From positions 1 to 64,000 of the forward strand of contig CAKZJW010000018.1 of NCBI GenBank assembly GCA_937120495.1: DNA of 64,000 nucleotides, given 5' to 3'. Origin of the DNA: an uncultured Oligoflexia bacterium. GTDB lineage: Bacteria > Bdellovibrionota > Bacteriovoracia > Bacteriovoracales > Bacteriovoracaceae. Below are positions 33,256 to 42,338 of this stretch, piece after piece (positions within the stretch are counted from its first letter, which is position 1; the number at the start of each line of letters is the position of its first letter). The notes under the pieces were generated by a model. It was not told where the DNA came from. It saw only the letters and a list, made by a program, of their open reading frames with translations, and made no database searches. Both the position numbers and the translations under genes were made by a program.

Positions 33256-35108
33256 TAACTCAATAGGTCCTCTAGACTTGTTGAGTCTAATTTAGATGTA
33301 CTGTGACCTTTATCTAGGAATAATATTGACCAAACCTCGAGAGATAAAAGGGTGAAAACTCTATAGCCATGGTGCTTAAGCTCTAGAAGCTCATACTCTT
33401 TTGCTTTTTGATTTTTGAATTCGTTAAATAAATTGTTAATGGTTTCTTCTTTGAACCAACCTCTTTTAATAAGTCTTGCTTCTAAAAGTTCTAAAACTTT
33501 TGTTCTCGGTTTTAATATATTATACCAAGGAATATCGAATGACCTGTTGTAAATCTCATCTTGTCTTAGGTATTTCGAAAGAGCTTTCTTGTGTAAACGT
33601 CTGTTTATTGATTTATGATTTGTTAGTCTGTGAAATGTCGTTCCACCATTAACCCACTTGTTAGGAAGATTTGTGATTAAATCAATTACGTCTTTTTGAA
33701 TCGTTGGAAAGTATAGTGGAAGGCCCTTGCCCTCCATAGATTTATAAGTGTGAAAAGATTGATATGTATAAAAGGCGTTAAATAATTTTCCCTCTATCAA
33801 TGCATCTGAAAAGTTATCTTTAGTGAATTCAATCTCAAGTGCACTTTTTGGCAAGTCTGCATTTGAATAAAATTCATTTGTGAAAAGAGCATTCTGAAAG
33901 TTTTCATCAAAGTGTCTATAGGTACAAAGGTTTCTCATGAAGTCTTTGTAATAATCTTTCTTTATAAAGATTTTAGATACATGTTCTAATTCCCAAAACC
34001 TTTCCCAGTCAGTGAGCTTTACTAATAGCCCCGCAGTTTTGTGAATAAGTTTTCTAATAAAGAGGGGAAGGTTTTTAACGTATTTGTGGTATTCTGCTAC
34101 AGGGTAATATTCTCCCCAGAGAGTATCTCCTCCGTCACCACCAAACATGACATCAACTTCTTCACTCGCTTTAACAGCTATCATATGTAGCGGTAGAGAA
34201 GAGCCAACTACAGGTTCTTCACATGTTTTAATAAGGTCAATTATCAAGTCTAAATCACTAGAGTTAAAAGGGATTGGGTTAAAGTTTGACTTAAATTTAT
34301 CTGATATGTTTTTTGCATAGCTTTCTTCGTTCCAGGCCCAACCAGGAAACGTTGTTGTATATGCATTTATATCTTTTTGAGTCACTTCAGATAAGTTTGC
34401 GAGAACAAAAGACGTATCATTACCTCCACTTAAAAGAGTTCCAACTTTTTTGTGTGGATGAGCCTGAAGAAAATTCTTGATACCTTTTTGATACAGATTT
34501 ATGTATTCATTGATTTTCGAATCTGCATTTATAGATTTTTCTCTTTTAAATGATATCTGTTCATTCCATTTATTATCAAGAGTTACAGTTGAATTTTGCA
34601 CTTTTATTGAAAAGGTAGGAAGTAGCTTTTTTATAGACTGAACTTGGGTTTGATCGCAGAGTGTAAAACCATTTGAGACAAATGATCTTATGCTTCCAAG
34701 ATGTGGTCTTACGTCGTCGACAAAGTTATCCATTAGTTCAGACATGCTTGAAGAGAATGCTAGAAAATCCTCGGATTGATAATAATAGACCTTGTGACAA
34801 GTGTAGCGATTATTAAAAATTTCAAGAGACATTTCATTTTTATTGTACTTTATGAGGGAGTAAATACCTTCAATATCAGAGATATTATCTGAGGACTTTT
34901 CAATCAGTTCATAAACCTTAGTGTCGCTCGGGTTAGATTCATCTGTTGAGATTACTTTGTGAATTTTTCCATCTATTTGAGTAACAAAGTTTCCTATGTC
35001 ATTAAATCGATCAGTCTTTTTAAGGTATAAGTGTTTATCCACTTCTTCTAGTGACAGAGGAACATAATTGCTGCCGTTATTTTCTTTAAAAAAATATATC
35101 CCTAACAT
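33255..35108 (-). CDS. AsnB-like amidotransferase/ligase lacking the glutaminase cysteine
   Basis: 617 residues. The C-terminal half is an asparagine-synthetase-type domain with PP-loop LLSGGNDTSFVLA and MFGGDGGDTLWGEY. The N terminus begins MLGIYFFKENNG instead of MCGI, and no Cys follows the initiator, so glutamine hydrolysis by Cys2 is not possible. Similar degenerate proteins use ammonia or act as amide- or ester-forming ligases. It is the first gene of the minus-strand pair and lies 57 bases from the divergent Amt gene. GAGGAAAT precedes its ATG. Confidence 0.78.
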   Translation of the reverse strand: MLGIYFFKENNGSNYVPLSLEEVDKHLYLKKTDRFNDIGNFVTQIDGKIHKVISTDESNPSDTKVYELIEKSSDNISDIEGIYSLIKYNKNEMSLEIFNNRYTCHKVYYYQSEDFLAFSSSMSELMDNFVDDVRPHLGSIRSFVSNGFTLCDQTQVQSIKKLLPTFSIKVQNSTVTLDNKWNEQISFKREKSINADSKINEYINLYQKGIKNFLQAHPHKKVGTLLSGGNDTSFVLANLSEVTQKDINAYTTTFPGWAWNEESYAKNISDKFKSNFNPIPFNSSDLDLIIDLIKTCEEPVVGSSLPLHMIAVKASEEVDVMFGGDGGDTLWGEYYPVAEYHKYVKNLPLFIRKLIHKTAGLLVKLTDWERFWELEHVSKIFIKKDYYKDFMRNLCTYRHFDENFQNALFTNEFYSNADLPKSALEIEFTKDNFSDALIEGKLFNAFYTYQSFHTYKSMEGKGLPLYFPTIQKDVIDLITNLPNKWVNGGTTFHRLTNHKSINRRLHKKALSKYLRQDEIYNRSFDIPWYNILKPRTKVLELLEARLIKRGWFKEETINNLFNEFKNQKAKEYELLELKHHGYRVFTLLSLEVWSILFLDKGHSTSKLDSTSLEDLLS

Positions 35109-35165
35109 AGATTTCCTCTTATAATTGATTAAATATATGTTAATTAATCGAGGTAGGTTTGAAAA

Positions 35166-36266
35166 GTGTTAAGTAATATTTGGATTCTATTGGCGACGTT
35201 GCTACTTATTTTACTTCTTGCAGGATTAGTTCTTGTTTATTGTGGAGTTTCGCGATCTAAGAATGCAATAATGCCTTTAGTGTCACTCTTTCTTCTACTA
35301 CCTATGACATTTGTGCTCTGGTTTGGTGGTTTTGGAGATTTAGTCTATTCAGATTTATTGACTCTTGTAGTCAGTAAAGAGTTATTCATGCTCTTCAATT
35401 GTTTTTTTGCATGCATTGCTATTATTTTGGTCTGGGGGGGAGTATTAGAACGTATCTCTTATAAGGGGATGCTTTTATTTTCCTTTTTGTGGCTCCTGTT
35501 TGTTTATTTTCCTGTTGCGCATCAAGTAATAAATCATTCTGGCTACTTTCATGGTTTAGGCATTATTGATTTTGCTGGTGGATTTAATGTTCATATGACC
35601 TCTGGTGTCAGTGCTCTTGTTTTAGCAAACTGCTTAGGACGAAGAATTGATTATTTTAATTTAAAAAATAAGTTCTCTCAACAACTCATCTTTATTGGAA
35701 CAATTTTAATTTGGATTGGATGGGTTGGTTTTAATGGAGGATCTAGCCTTCTTTTAAATAAAGAAGGAATACTAGCTGTTCAAAATACTATTATCGCTCC
35801 TATTTTTTCGGTACTTACATGGATGCTTATCGATTACATGTATACTCCGCATAAGGTTACGCTGATTAATATTTCTCTTGCAGTTGTGTCTGGACTTGTG
35901 GCCATAACTCCTGGTGCTGGTTTACTTACATTATGGCAATCAGTTTTAGTTGGCTTGATGGCCGGAGTTATTTGTAACTTTTCAGCTCGCTTGATGCATA
36001 AGCTCTTTAAAGTTGACGACACTCTTGATGTTTTTAGTACGCATGCGATTGGAGGGGCAATTGGCGCTTTTATGACACCAATCTTTTTGGGCGTGAGTAC
36101 TTCAAACAATTTACTCACAACGATTGCTATATTTCTTTATAGTGGCTTTGTAACTTATGTCATAGTTAAACTAGTTGGCCTTTTTGTACCATTACGATTA
36201 AGTAAGGATCTTGAAGAGAAAGGCTTAGATATTGAGTATCATGGTGAAAATATAATTAACTTATAA
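35166..36266 (+). CDS. Ammonium channel (Amt family)
   Basis: 366 residues with about 11 helices. Amt landmarks are GLVLVYCGVSRSKN after TM1, GVLERISYKG, FAGGFNVHMTSGVSALVLA with the first pore His, IGWVGFNGGS, FSTHAIGGAIGAF with the second pore His, and the C-terminal GLDIEYHGE. The usual FGVHGVGG is FSTHAIGG, and the protein is shorter than most Amt (about 400-450), so it is a divergent member. No glnK is adjacent. The start is GTG 35166 with AGG upstream. It is divergent from two AsnB-like genes, a hint that it supplies ammonia for amidation (inference). Confidence 0.85.
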   Translation: MLSNIWILLATLLLILLLAGLVLVYCGVSRSKNAIMPLVSLFLLLPMTFVLWFGGFGDLVYSDLLTLVVSKELFMLFNCFFACIAIILVWGGVLERISYKGMLLFSFLWLLFVYFPVAHQVINHSGYFHGLGIIDFAGGFNVHMTSGVSALVLANCLGRRIDYFNLKNKFSQQLIFIGTILIWIGWVGFNGGSSLLLNKEGILAVQNTIIAPIFSVLTWMLIDYMYTPHKVTLINISLAVVSGLVAITPGAGLLTLWQSVLVGLMAGVICNFSARLMHKLFKVDDTLDVFSTHAIGGAIGAFMTPIFLGVSTSNNLLTTIAIFLYSGFVTYVIVKLVGLFVPLRLSKDLEEKGLDIEYHGENIINL

Positions 36267-37842
36267 TTTCTCTTTTTACAGTTCCATTTTTTAGATTGTA
36301 TTTGATTTCGAAAGAAGCGTCTTGAAAGCATGAAAACTCTTCAGTGGTCTCAATGAGATGGGATAGAGCCTTTGAATTAAATAAGCTAGATTGTGGAACA
36401 TATCGAGAATAAAAGACGTCCCCAAAAATTGCTACAAATTTATGTTTAGATTTGCTTGTAATATTTTTATTTATAGTAATAGTCGATTCATCATAATTAA
36501 AAGAATTTATTTCTTTGAATGGAGCTTCTTTTTTTCCAAAAATCAAAACTTGTTTAATTGAATTTTTTAAATAATATGCAATCTTTCTGTTTCGTGAAAA
36601 TAAAAGAAAGAAAGCTCTAAATAAAATGAAAGTAAGTGGTGTAAAGTACTTTTCTTTGATTTCAAAGTATAATCCAGAATGATTCATCCAAAGGTTTGTG
36701 TAAGTTTTATTTTCAGATTTTATTAAAACTCCGTTGTCAGCAGCAATTAATTCATTTGATTCATGTGAAAAACATTTAAATACAAAGCCTCTATTTCTAT
36801 TTAAAACGATGTAGTGCTTAGAGTCTGAAACGATTTCAATCCCAGCATTTGCTAGTACTTTTGATTGATAGCTCAGAAGAGGAGATTTCGTATCAGCGAA
36901 GGCTTCTCCAGCATCGAAAAGTTCATGGACTCTATAAATAAAATAGTTATCTCCATGGTCGTTTGGGAGAGTGTGTTTGTGAAAATTCGTTTTTATCCAA
37001 GGCGAAATTGAGTCATTTTTTATGTTATTCCAATATTCGACTCCGAAATAAAATATATTCGTCGTATGTCTTGAGCCGATTGACCCAGCAAAACTACCAT
37101 CCGGATAACAAAAGTACTTTATGAACTCAAGCGACTTTAAACAAATGGTCTCAATTCGCGAACAGTTATTTATTTTGTGTATTCTTGATAAAAAACTCAC
37201 CGTAGCACTTTGATAGCCAGGATCTGCACCATCGTATTCTACTGACCAGCCTTCATCGTTGTGAAATAGAGATTCAAGTTGAGTCAGAAGTTGATCGTAC
37301 CTACTTAGTAGCCTGGGATCATTATCAATTGTAGATAAATTAAATATAGCAAGCATCGCTATTGCTATGTGATTTGCGAGTGGATGCTTTTCATCTGATA
37401 AGATTAAATGTTCTTTTGATTTTGAAAAAATATCCTCTAAGATTTCTAAAGTCTCTTTACTCAGATCACTTTTTAAAAGAGCGTACGTTTCAGTTAAAGC
37501 GTAGATTAAGTAACCCGTTGGACCGGCCCAACCTCTTTCGTTAACATACCATTCATCAAATGAGCCATCTTTGTGTTGAATAGACTGACAAAAATGTATT
37601 GAGCCTTCAATTATCGATAATACTTTAGGGCAACCAAATAAATCATTCTCTTCATTTTTGAATAAATATAATTTTGCTAGAGATAGTATGGCTTGTTGTT
37701 TGGCCGCATTAGGGAAGTCACTTGTTTTGAAGTGCCAGTAAGACTTATCAAAACATCCATAACTGCTAGAGAATGAACTCGTATTTACGAGAGATAATAA
37801 GCGGCTTGAACTTTGATTTACGTGTTTGTGGTAGTGATTCAA
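36256..37842 (-). CDS. Alpha/alpha-barrel-like protein, possible polysaccharide-modifying enzyme
   Basis: 528 residues without membrane segments or signal peptide. The N-terminal about 300 residues show helical pairs with repeats such as DGSFDEWYVNERGWAGPTGYLIYALTETY and EGWSVEYDGADPGYQSATVSFL, like the toroid of heparinase/lyase or glycoside hydrolase families. The C-terminal part has beta-rich character, with RNRGFVFKCF, as in heparinase II/III-like proteins. It overlaps the 3' end of amt by 11 bases and its start overlaps the GT2 gene upstream. Function within glycan synthesis is plausible but not shown. Confidence 0.5.
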   Translation of the reverse strand: MNHYHKHVNQSSSRLLSLVNTSSFSSSYGCFDKSYWHFKTSDFPNAAKQQAILSLAKLYLFKNEENDLFGCPKVLSIIEGSIHFCQSIQHKDGSFDEWYVNERGWAGPTGYLIYALTETYALLKSDLSKETLEILEDIFSKSKEHLILSDEKHPLANHIAIAMLAIFNLSTIDNDPRLLSRYDQLLTQLESLFHNDEGWSVEYDGADPGYQSATVSFLSRIHKINNCSRIETICLKSLEFIKYFCYPDGSFAGSIGSRHTTNIFYFGVEYWNNIKNDSISPWIKTNFHKHTLPNDHGDNYFIYRVHELFDAGEAFADTKSPLLSYQSKVLANAGIEIVSDSKHYIVLNRNRGFVFKCFSHESNELIAADNGVLIKSENKTYTNLWMNHSGLYFEIKEKYFTPLTFILFRAFFLLFSRNRKIAYYLKNSIKQVLIFGKKEAPFKEINSFNYDESTITINKNITSKSKHKFVAIFGDVFYSRYVPQSSLFNSKALSHLIETTEEFSCFQDASFEIKYNLKNGTVKREIIS

Positions 37843-38750
37843 TATTTTTTCCCACGTTTAATATTCATGAGAAGTTCAAAAATAAATCCAAAGAAAAATA
37901 AATTGATACCTGTAGTAAATAATAAAAGAAATAAATGAAATGACTGTCTTTCTATCATTTCAAAAAAAGAAAAGTTTGTAATTAAACCTACGGTCAATAA
38001 ATCTATGAAAGAGATGAAAACCATAAAAATACCAATTGGGTAAAGATACTTTATATGTGCACCTGAACGAATAAGAAGAATTGGTAAAGTGTAAAATATA
38101 TATTTAGGAATTGATAAAACAACTCGCGATTGACCGTGTTTTCTTTCAAGCCACCGAGAAGGTATTTCAATGATTTTGAATCCATTTTCATGAGAGTCAA
38201 TAATAGTTTCTTGAACGTAGGTGTGATTTCCAATGATATCTAATTCGTGAATTACTTCTCTTCTCATAACCCTTATTCCACCATGAGAGTCTGTGAGCTT
38301 TAATCCTGTAAGTTTGTTCATGATACCGGATAGAATTCGTGTACCTGTTCTATTGATCCATTTGTATTTGTAGTCAACAAGACCTTCCGTTAAAAATCTT
38401 GATCCTAGTACTAAGTCAGCATTATTTTCGTTAATAGCATTTAAAAATACAGGAATCTCATTCAGGTCAACTTGTCCATCGGCATCAATGGCAAAAATAA
38501 AATCAACATCTTCGCTTGCAGCTTCCTTTAGTCCCTTAAGCATTGCAAGGCCTAAACCTTTACCACCACCAATAACAACTTTTACGCCATTGTTTCTAGC
38601 TATCTGTCTTGTGTCGTCGTGAGAGTCATCGGATATAAATATGTTTTTGATATTAATTTGATTTTTTAGACATATATCGCGTATTTCTTTAATTAGAGAT
38701 TCAAGAACAGCTTGTTCATTTTTTGTGGGTAGTACAATACTGATATTCAT
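37839..38750 (-). CDS. Polyprenyl-phosphate glycosyltransferase (DPM1/GtrB-like GT2)
   Basis: 303 residues. The GT2 domain has VLPTKNEQAVLESLI, FISDDSHDDT, IFAIDADGQVD (DXD) and VLGSRF, and is followed by two C-terminal membrane helices (about 230-250 and 270-295). Enzymes of this kind load mannose or glucose onto a polyprenyl phosphate, which is the donor for GT-C enzymes such as the four encoded nearby. It overlaps both neighbours by 4 bases, so it is translated together with the dehydrogenase gene. Confidence 0.85.
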   Translation of the reverse strand: MNISIVLPTKNEQAVLESLIKEIRDICLKNQINIKNIFISDDSHDDTRQIARNNGVKVVIGGGKGLGLAMLKGLKEAASEDVDFIFAIDADGQVDLNEIPVFLNAINENNADLVLGSRFLTEGLVDYKYKWINRTGTRILSGIMNKLTGLKLTDSHGGIRVMRREVIHELDIIGNHTYVQETIIDSHENGFKIIEIPSRWLERKHGQSRVVLSIPKYIFYTLPILLIRSGAHIKYLYPIGIFMVFISFIDLLTVGLITNFSFFEMIERQSFHLFLLLFTTGINLFFFGFIFELLMNIKRGKKY

Positions 38751-39964
38751 AAAATAAAGCCTAGGTGTAAAATATTTGTATTTTTATATTTTTCAATTAT
38801 TGAATCATTTACTTTGGTACCAAAGATTATTAAGTCATACTCTTCGTCGAGCTGCTCTAGCTTTGACATGATTTTGTAAGGAGCCAGCCTCGAAGAAGAT
38901 CTTAGGGATTCAATTATATTTTCTTCATCAAGGACGTGAACAATCTTCTTGTTGTAGCTAGGTCTTTGGTAATAAAGGCTCATTAGGTCTACTATGGGGC
39001 TATTTCTTATGTCGTTTGTCCCTTTCTTAAAAGTGATACCACAAAATAAAACTTTGGATGCTTTAAAACTCTCAATTTGAGCGATAAACCTCATAAGGTG
39101 TTCATTATTACTTGGTAAAATATTTTGAATTAGGGGAGTTTTAATTCCTTTTTTTAAGCCCATCTCCAAAAAACCTCTAGTATCTTTTGTAAGACAAGGT
39201 CCTCCAAAAGCGAATCCAGGTTTTAAGTATGAAGTGGAGATATTGAGTTTATCATCACCTATAAAGACTTTGTGTAGTGAAGATATATCGACATCGTATT
39301 CTTTCGCTACGGTGGCAATCTCGTTTATAAAAGCAACTTTAAGTGCATGGAATGAATTATTCGCATACTTGATCATCTCGGCAACTTCGTAGTCTACATA
39401 GTTTACATTATCAAAACCTTTGATGATATCTGAACTAATAGATGAAGGATTATCTGTGCTTTCTACCCCTATAATAGTTTGGTTTGGATTGAGAAAATCT
39501 TCAACAGCGGAGCCCTCTCTTAAAAACTCTGGATAGAAGAAAATATTAACCGTTTTGTTATTAACTAGTTTTGTAAGTTTAGTTCTTGTCGTTTTTGGTT
39601 GAACAGTGCTTCTAAAAAATATATTTTTTAAAGTGTTACTTTTTTTGGTTAGGGCAGATATCTCTTCACATACTGAATTTATATGTGAGTAATCAACAGC
39701 TCCGCCAGCAAGACTTGGAGTTCCTACGCATACGATAATCTCTGTGGCAATCTTTGCATCTTGAGAGTTTGTAGAGAATTGAAGTTTTGACTTATTTTTC
39801 TCAAATAATTCCTGAAGACCTTTTTCAAATATATATAATTTAGAGTTTTTAAGACTAGTGATTTTCTCGGCACCTTTGTCGATTCCTATAACTGAAAATC
39901 CTTTTTCGGCAAGACAGATGGCCGTAACAATACCGACATGTCCTAATCCAAACACGGCTATCAT
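38747..39964 (-). CDS. UDP-glucose/GDP-mannose 6-dehydrogenase family protein
   Basis: About 405 residues. ATG 39964 is preferred because AAGGA lies 6 bases upstream and the Rossmann motif follows directly: MIAVFGLGHVGIVTAICLA. The catalytic region FAFGGPCLTKDTRGFL contains the nucleophilic Cys, with the substrate-binding EMIKYANNSFHALKVAFINE earlier. The enzyme oxidises an NDP-hexose twice to an NDP-uronic acid. Which base and hexose cannot be decided. It is first of a three-gene overlapping set with the GT2 and the alpha/alpha-barrel gene. Confidence 0.9.
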   Translation of the reverse strand: MIAVFGLGHVGIVTAICLAEKGFSVIGIDKGAEKITSLKNSKLYIFEKGLQELFEKNKSKLQFSTNSQDAKIATEIIVCVGTPSLAGGAVDYSHINSVCEEISALTKKSNTLKNIFFRSTVQPKTTRTKLTKLVNNKTVNIFFYPEFLREGSAVEDFLNPNQTIIGVESTDNPSSISSDIIKGFDNVNYVDYEVAEMIKYANNSFHALKVAFINEIATVAKEYDVDISSLHKVFIGDDKLNISTSYLKPGFAFGGPCLTKDTRGFLEMGLKKGIKTPLIQNILPSNNEHLMRFIAQIESFKASKVLFCGITFKKGTNDIRNSPIVDLMSLYYQRPSYNKKIVHVLDEENIIESLRSSSRLAPYKIMSKLEQLDEEYDLIIFGTKVNDSIIEKYKNTNILHLGFIL

Positions 39965-40059
39965 TTTTAATCCTTCTTTTTTCAATTATTCTACATTATA
40001 ACTATCCGATAAAACAAGAAACTATATAGATTTGCTGCGCTGCTATATAAGGAGATTCA

Positions 40060-41052
40060 ATAAAGCCTTTATTTAAACATACTTTTATATCAACTATTTC
40101 TGATCCATACATTAATCTGGCAATAGAAAATGAGTTATTAGTAGGGGCTCTTGAGAACTCAAGAAAACTCTTTCTCTATATAAACGAACCCTGTGTTGTA
40201 ATGGGACGCTTTCAAAACCCATGGATTGAATGCAACCTAACTGCAATGTTTAAAGATAATATTCAGTTAGTAAGAAGGCAGTCTGGTGGGGGCTGTGTTT
40301 ATCATGATAAAGAAAATGTTAACTTCTCTTTTATTGCAGATAAAGCTCATCACAACATCAATTGGAATCACGAGTTTATTGTCGATGTTTTAAAAGAGCT
40401 GGGTGTTAATTCTGTTTTTTCTAAAAGAGGTGACATGCGGCTAGATGAGAGTCAAAAAAGAAAAATCTCTGGTAGCGCTTATAAAGAAAAAAAAGATACA
40501 GCTTTTCATCACGGAACAATGCTTGTTAACTCTGATCTTGAGAAATTAAATCATTATATTCATTCCAATAAGTCCGATCTTGAATCTAAAAGCATTCAGT
40601 CTGTCAGAAGCGTAGTCTCAAATCTAAATGATGCCAAAGATGGTATGACCAATAAAATGTTTATAGATACAATGGCAAAAAAGTTTTGTGATATTGAACA
40701 GATTGAATATATAGATGAGAATCATGAACTCTATAAAAGAGCTATTGATAGCGAGTATTTAAAGAAGCTCAAATCACCTCAGTGGATTTATGAAGAGACA
40801 CCAAAGTTTATAGTGAGTGAGCGTACAAAAGAATTTGAAATTGAAATGACGATTAAAAAATCGAAAATACTGGAAATTGATATTACTTCTGATCTATTGC
40901 ACCCAATTGTTGTAGCAAATCTATGTGAGACCTTAATAAATACTTCGTTATTTGATGAGAGGGCGGATGATTCGTTTATCGATGAATCTGCACTCATTGT
41001 GACAGAATGGATGAATAAATATTTTGAACTACAAAGCCTTCCAAGTACCTAG
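40060..41052 (+). CDS. lplA: Lipoate-protein ligase A, probable ATA start
   Basis: The core motifs are RRQSGGGCVYHDKENVNFSFI and KISGSAYKEKKDTAFHHGTML, the lipoate-AMP site of LplA, which attaches scavenged lipoate to acyltransferase E2 subunits. The first ATG in frame is 40201, which would delete the conserved N-terminal strand and leave 283 residues. The frame is open upstream to ATA 40060, 5 bases after a perfect AAGGAG (40049-40054), and this adds ISDPYINLAIENELL and KLFLYINEPCVVMGR, typical of the family; 330 residues matches E. coli LplA. So I place the start at ATA. It ends 4 bases into the convergent gene. Confidence 0.85.
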   Translation: MKPLFKHTFISTISDPYINLAIENELLVGALENSRKLFLYINEPCVVMGRFQNPWIECNLTAMFKDNIQLVRRQSGGGCVYHDKENVNFSFIADKAHHNINWNHEFIVDVLKELGVNSVFSKRGDMRLDESQKRKISGSAYKEKKDTAFHHGTMLVNSDLEKLNHYIHSNKSDLESKSIQSVRSVVSNLNDAKDGMTNKMFIDTMAKKFCDIEQIEYIDENHELYKRAIDSEYLKKLKSPQWIYEETPKFIVSERTKEFEIEMTIKKSKILEIDITSDLLHPIVVANLCETLINTSLFDERADDSFIDESALIVTEWMNKYFELQSLPST

Positions 41053-41393
41053 TGAGCAGTACAACTTGAGCAGCCACCAGCGTCTTTTTTAGATGCTCTT
41101 GCATCTATAAAGTCCCAAAGATTAGAGTATTTCTTGTTAAGAAAGCCACAAGCGTCATCAATTGAAGAAAATTCTTCTTGTAATACATCGTTGTGCTCTG
41201 AGTCAGTTACGGTGGCGTAGTAAATAAATTGATCATCTAAAATGTCAGCACTAGCACCAAATGAGATAAAAGCTTTAAGTTCTTTTGCCTTGTAGTGAGA
41301 GTATGTCCAGTTTTCTTGATTTATATTCATATATTTATCCATTAATTTATGATTTTGCTTGTCAAACTTAGCATGAAAATAGTAAGTTACCAA
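41049..41393 (-). CDS. Small protein of unknown function with C-terminal CxxC
   Basis: About 114 residues if started at TTG 41393, or 97 if started at the ATG of MDKYMNINQEN (41342). TTG 41393 follows AGGA with no spacer, so the start is not settled. The central part, KAFISFGASADILDDQFIYYATVTD, looks like an alpha/beta fold; the chain ends KKDAGGCSSCTAH, a CxxC that could bind metal. No family recognised. Its 3' end overlaps lplA by 4 bases. Confidence 0.6.
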   Translation of the reverse strand: MVTYYFHAKFDKQNHKLMDKYMNINQENWTYSHYKAKELKAFISFGASADILDDQFIYYATVTDSEHNDVLQEEFSSIDDACGFLNKKYSNLWDFIDARASKKDAGGCSSCTAH

Positions 41394-41438
41394 TCCTAAT
41401 AGGACAAAATTAAAAAGAATTAAGATATCGGAGGAAAT

Positions 41439-41615
41439 ATGGCAAAGGGGCCAAGAGTTATTATCACATTAGAGTGTACTGAAGCTAGAAAGATAGGTAA
41501 GTCACCTTCTCGTTATACAACTACAAAAAACAAGAAGACGCATCCAGAGAGATTAGAGATTAAAAAATATAATCCATTTCTTAGAAAGCATACTCTTCAT
41601 AAAGAAATTAAATAG
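41439..41615 (+). CDS. rpmG: 50S ribosomal protein L33
   Basis: A short gene of 58 residues ([20 protein letters not shown] then [37 protein letters not shown], given in two parts) that matches L33: the [10 protein letters not shown] strand, the SRYTT-KN--THPERLE-KKYNPF core and the HTLH-E end. The paired CxxC zinc motifs are absent (a single Cys remains), so it is the zinc-independent form. GGAGG stands 5 bases before the ATG at 41439. It is followed by an intrinsic terminator. Confidence 0.93.
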   Translation: MAKGPRVIITLECTEARKIGKSPSRYTTTKNKKTHPERLEIKKYNPFLRKHTLHKEIK

Positions 41616-41642
41616 TCATTGATTTACAATGAGTTTTTATAG

Positions 41643-41669
41643 GCCACCTTTTTTAGGTGGCTTTTTTTT
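41643..41669 (+). terminator. Rho-independent terminator after rpmG
   Basis: GCCACCT (41643-41649) and AGGTGGC (41655-41661) pair perfectly around a 5-base loop, followed by eight T. It ends three bases before the next ATG (41673), so it directly abuts the methyltransferase gene. Confidence 0.92.
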
Positions 41670-41672
41670 AGT

Positions 41673-42335
41673 ATGAGAGACTATCCATTTAATTTTAACC
41701 AACTTAAAGATTTTTCCGAATCGGTGCCTTACCAAAAATTGAGCACTGAATATAAAGAGCTTTATCAAAGTTTAAAAGAACAAGAATCAAAATTAAATTT
41801 TCCGGCAATTAAAAATGATGTTGGTTCATTTATAAATTTTCTTTTTTTCTGGCATCGCCCCAAAACAATTTTTGAATTCGGATCTGGGTATGGACAGAGT
41901 GCATTTTGGTATTTACTTAACCAGGATCAAATTGAAAAAATAACTTTAACTGAAAAACGAGACGACCTTCAAACTGTATTCAATAGCCTTAATTGGCCAA
42001 ACGATTGGATTAAAAAAATCGATTACAATCAAGCAGATGCTTTTGAAGTATTTGAAGCTCAGGAGGGTTCATTTGATTTTATTCTTATTGATGGAGTTAA
42101 GGCAGATTACTTAAAGTTTTTAGAGCTGTGTTACCCTAAATTAAATAAAGGGGCATTAGTCTTAATTGATAATTCTTATTGGAGAGGAAGCTTTTTAGAT
42201 GAAGAGATTGTGACTAAAAAGAAAACAGCTGCAAATATTAAAAAACTTCATGAATACATTCAAGAATCAGTTCAATTTCAATCTATTTTTATTCCATTTG
42301 AAGACGGTGTTAGCTTACTTAGAAAAATAGATTAA
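41673..42335 (+). CDS. SAM-dependent O-methyltransferase-like protein
   Basis: 220 residues with a Rossmann methyltransferase fold: motif I IFEFGSGYGQSAFW at about 70-83, ITLTEKRDDL (motif II), FDFILIDGVKADYLKFLELCYPKL (motif IV, with Asp), GALVLIDNSYW (motif V). It resembles class I (COMT/tRNA hydroxyuridine TrmR-like) enzymes; the target is unknown. The start codon lies 3 bases after the rpmG terminator, and the only Shine-Dalgarno-like sequence is AGGTGG of the terminator stem, so translation is either from an overlapping leader or leaderless. It ends three bases before the convergent DUF4340 gene. Confidence 0.8.
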   Translation: MRDYPFNFNQLKDFSESVPYQKLSTEYKELYQSLKEQESKLNFPAIKNDVGSFINFLFFWHRPKTIFEFGSGYGQSAFWYLLNQDQIEKITLTEKRDDLQTVFNSLNWPNDWIKKIDYNQADAFEVFEAQEGSFDFILIDGVKADYLKFLELCYPKLNKGALVLIDNSYWRGSFLDEEIVTKKKTAANIKKLHEYIQESVQFQSIFIPFEDGVSLLRKID

Positions 42336-42338
42336 TCG

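Noticed and set aside
33255-35108. Ordinary asparagine synthetase
   Set aside because: No Cys at position 2, so the glutaminase half cannot work as in AsnB; called as AsnB-like instead.
40005-40012. TCCGATAA as a third sigma-28 promoter before lplA
   Set aside because: No TAAA at the required 15-base distance upstream (the bases there are TTAT).
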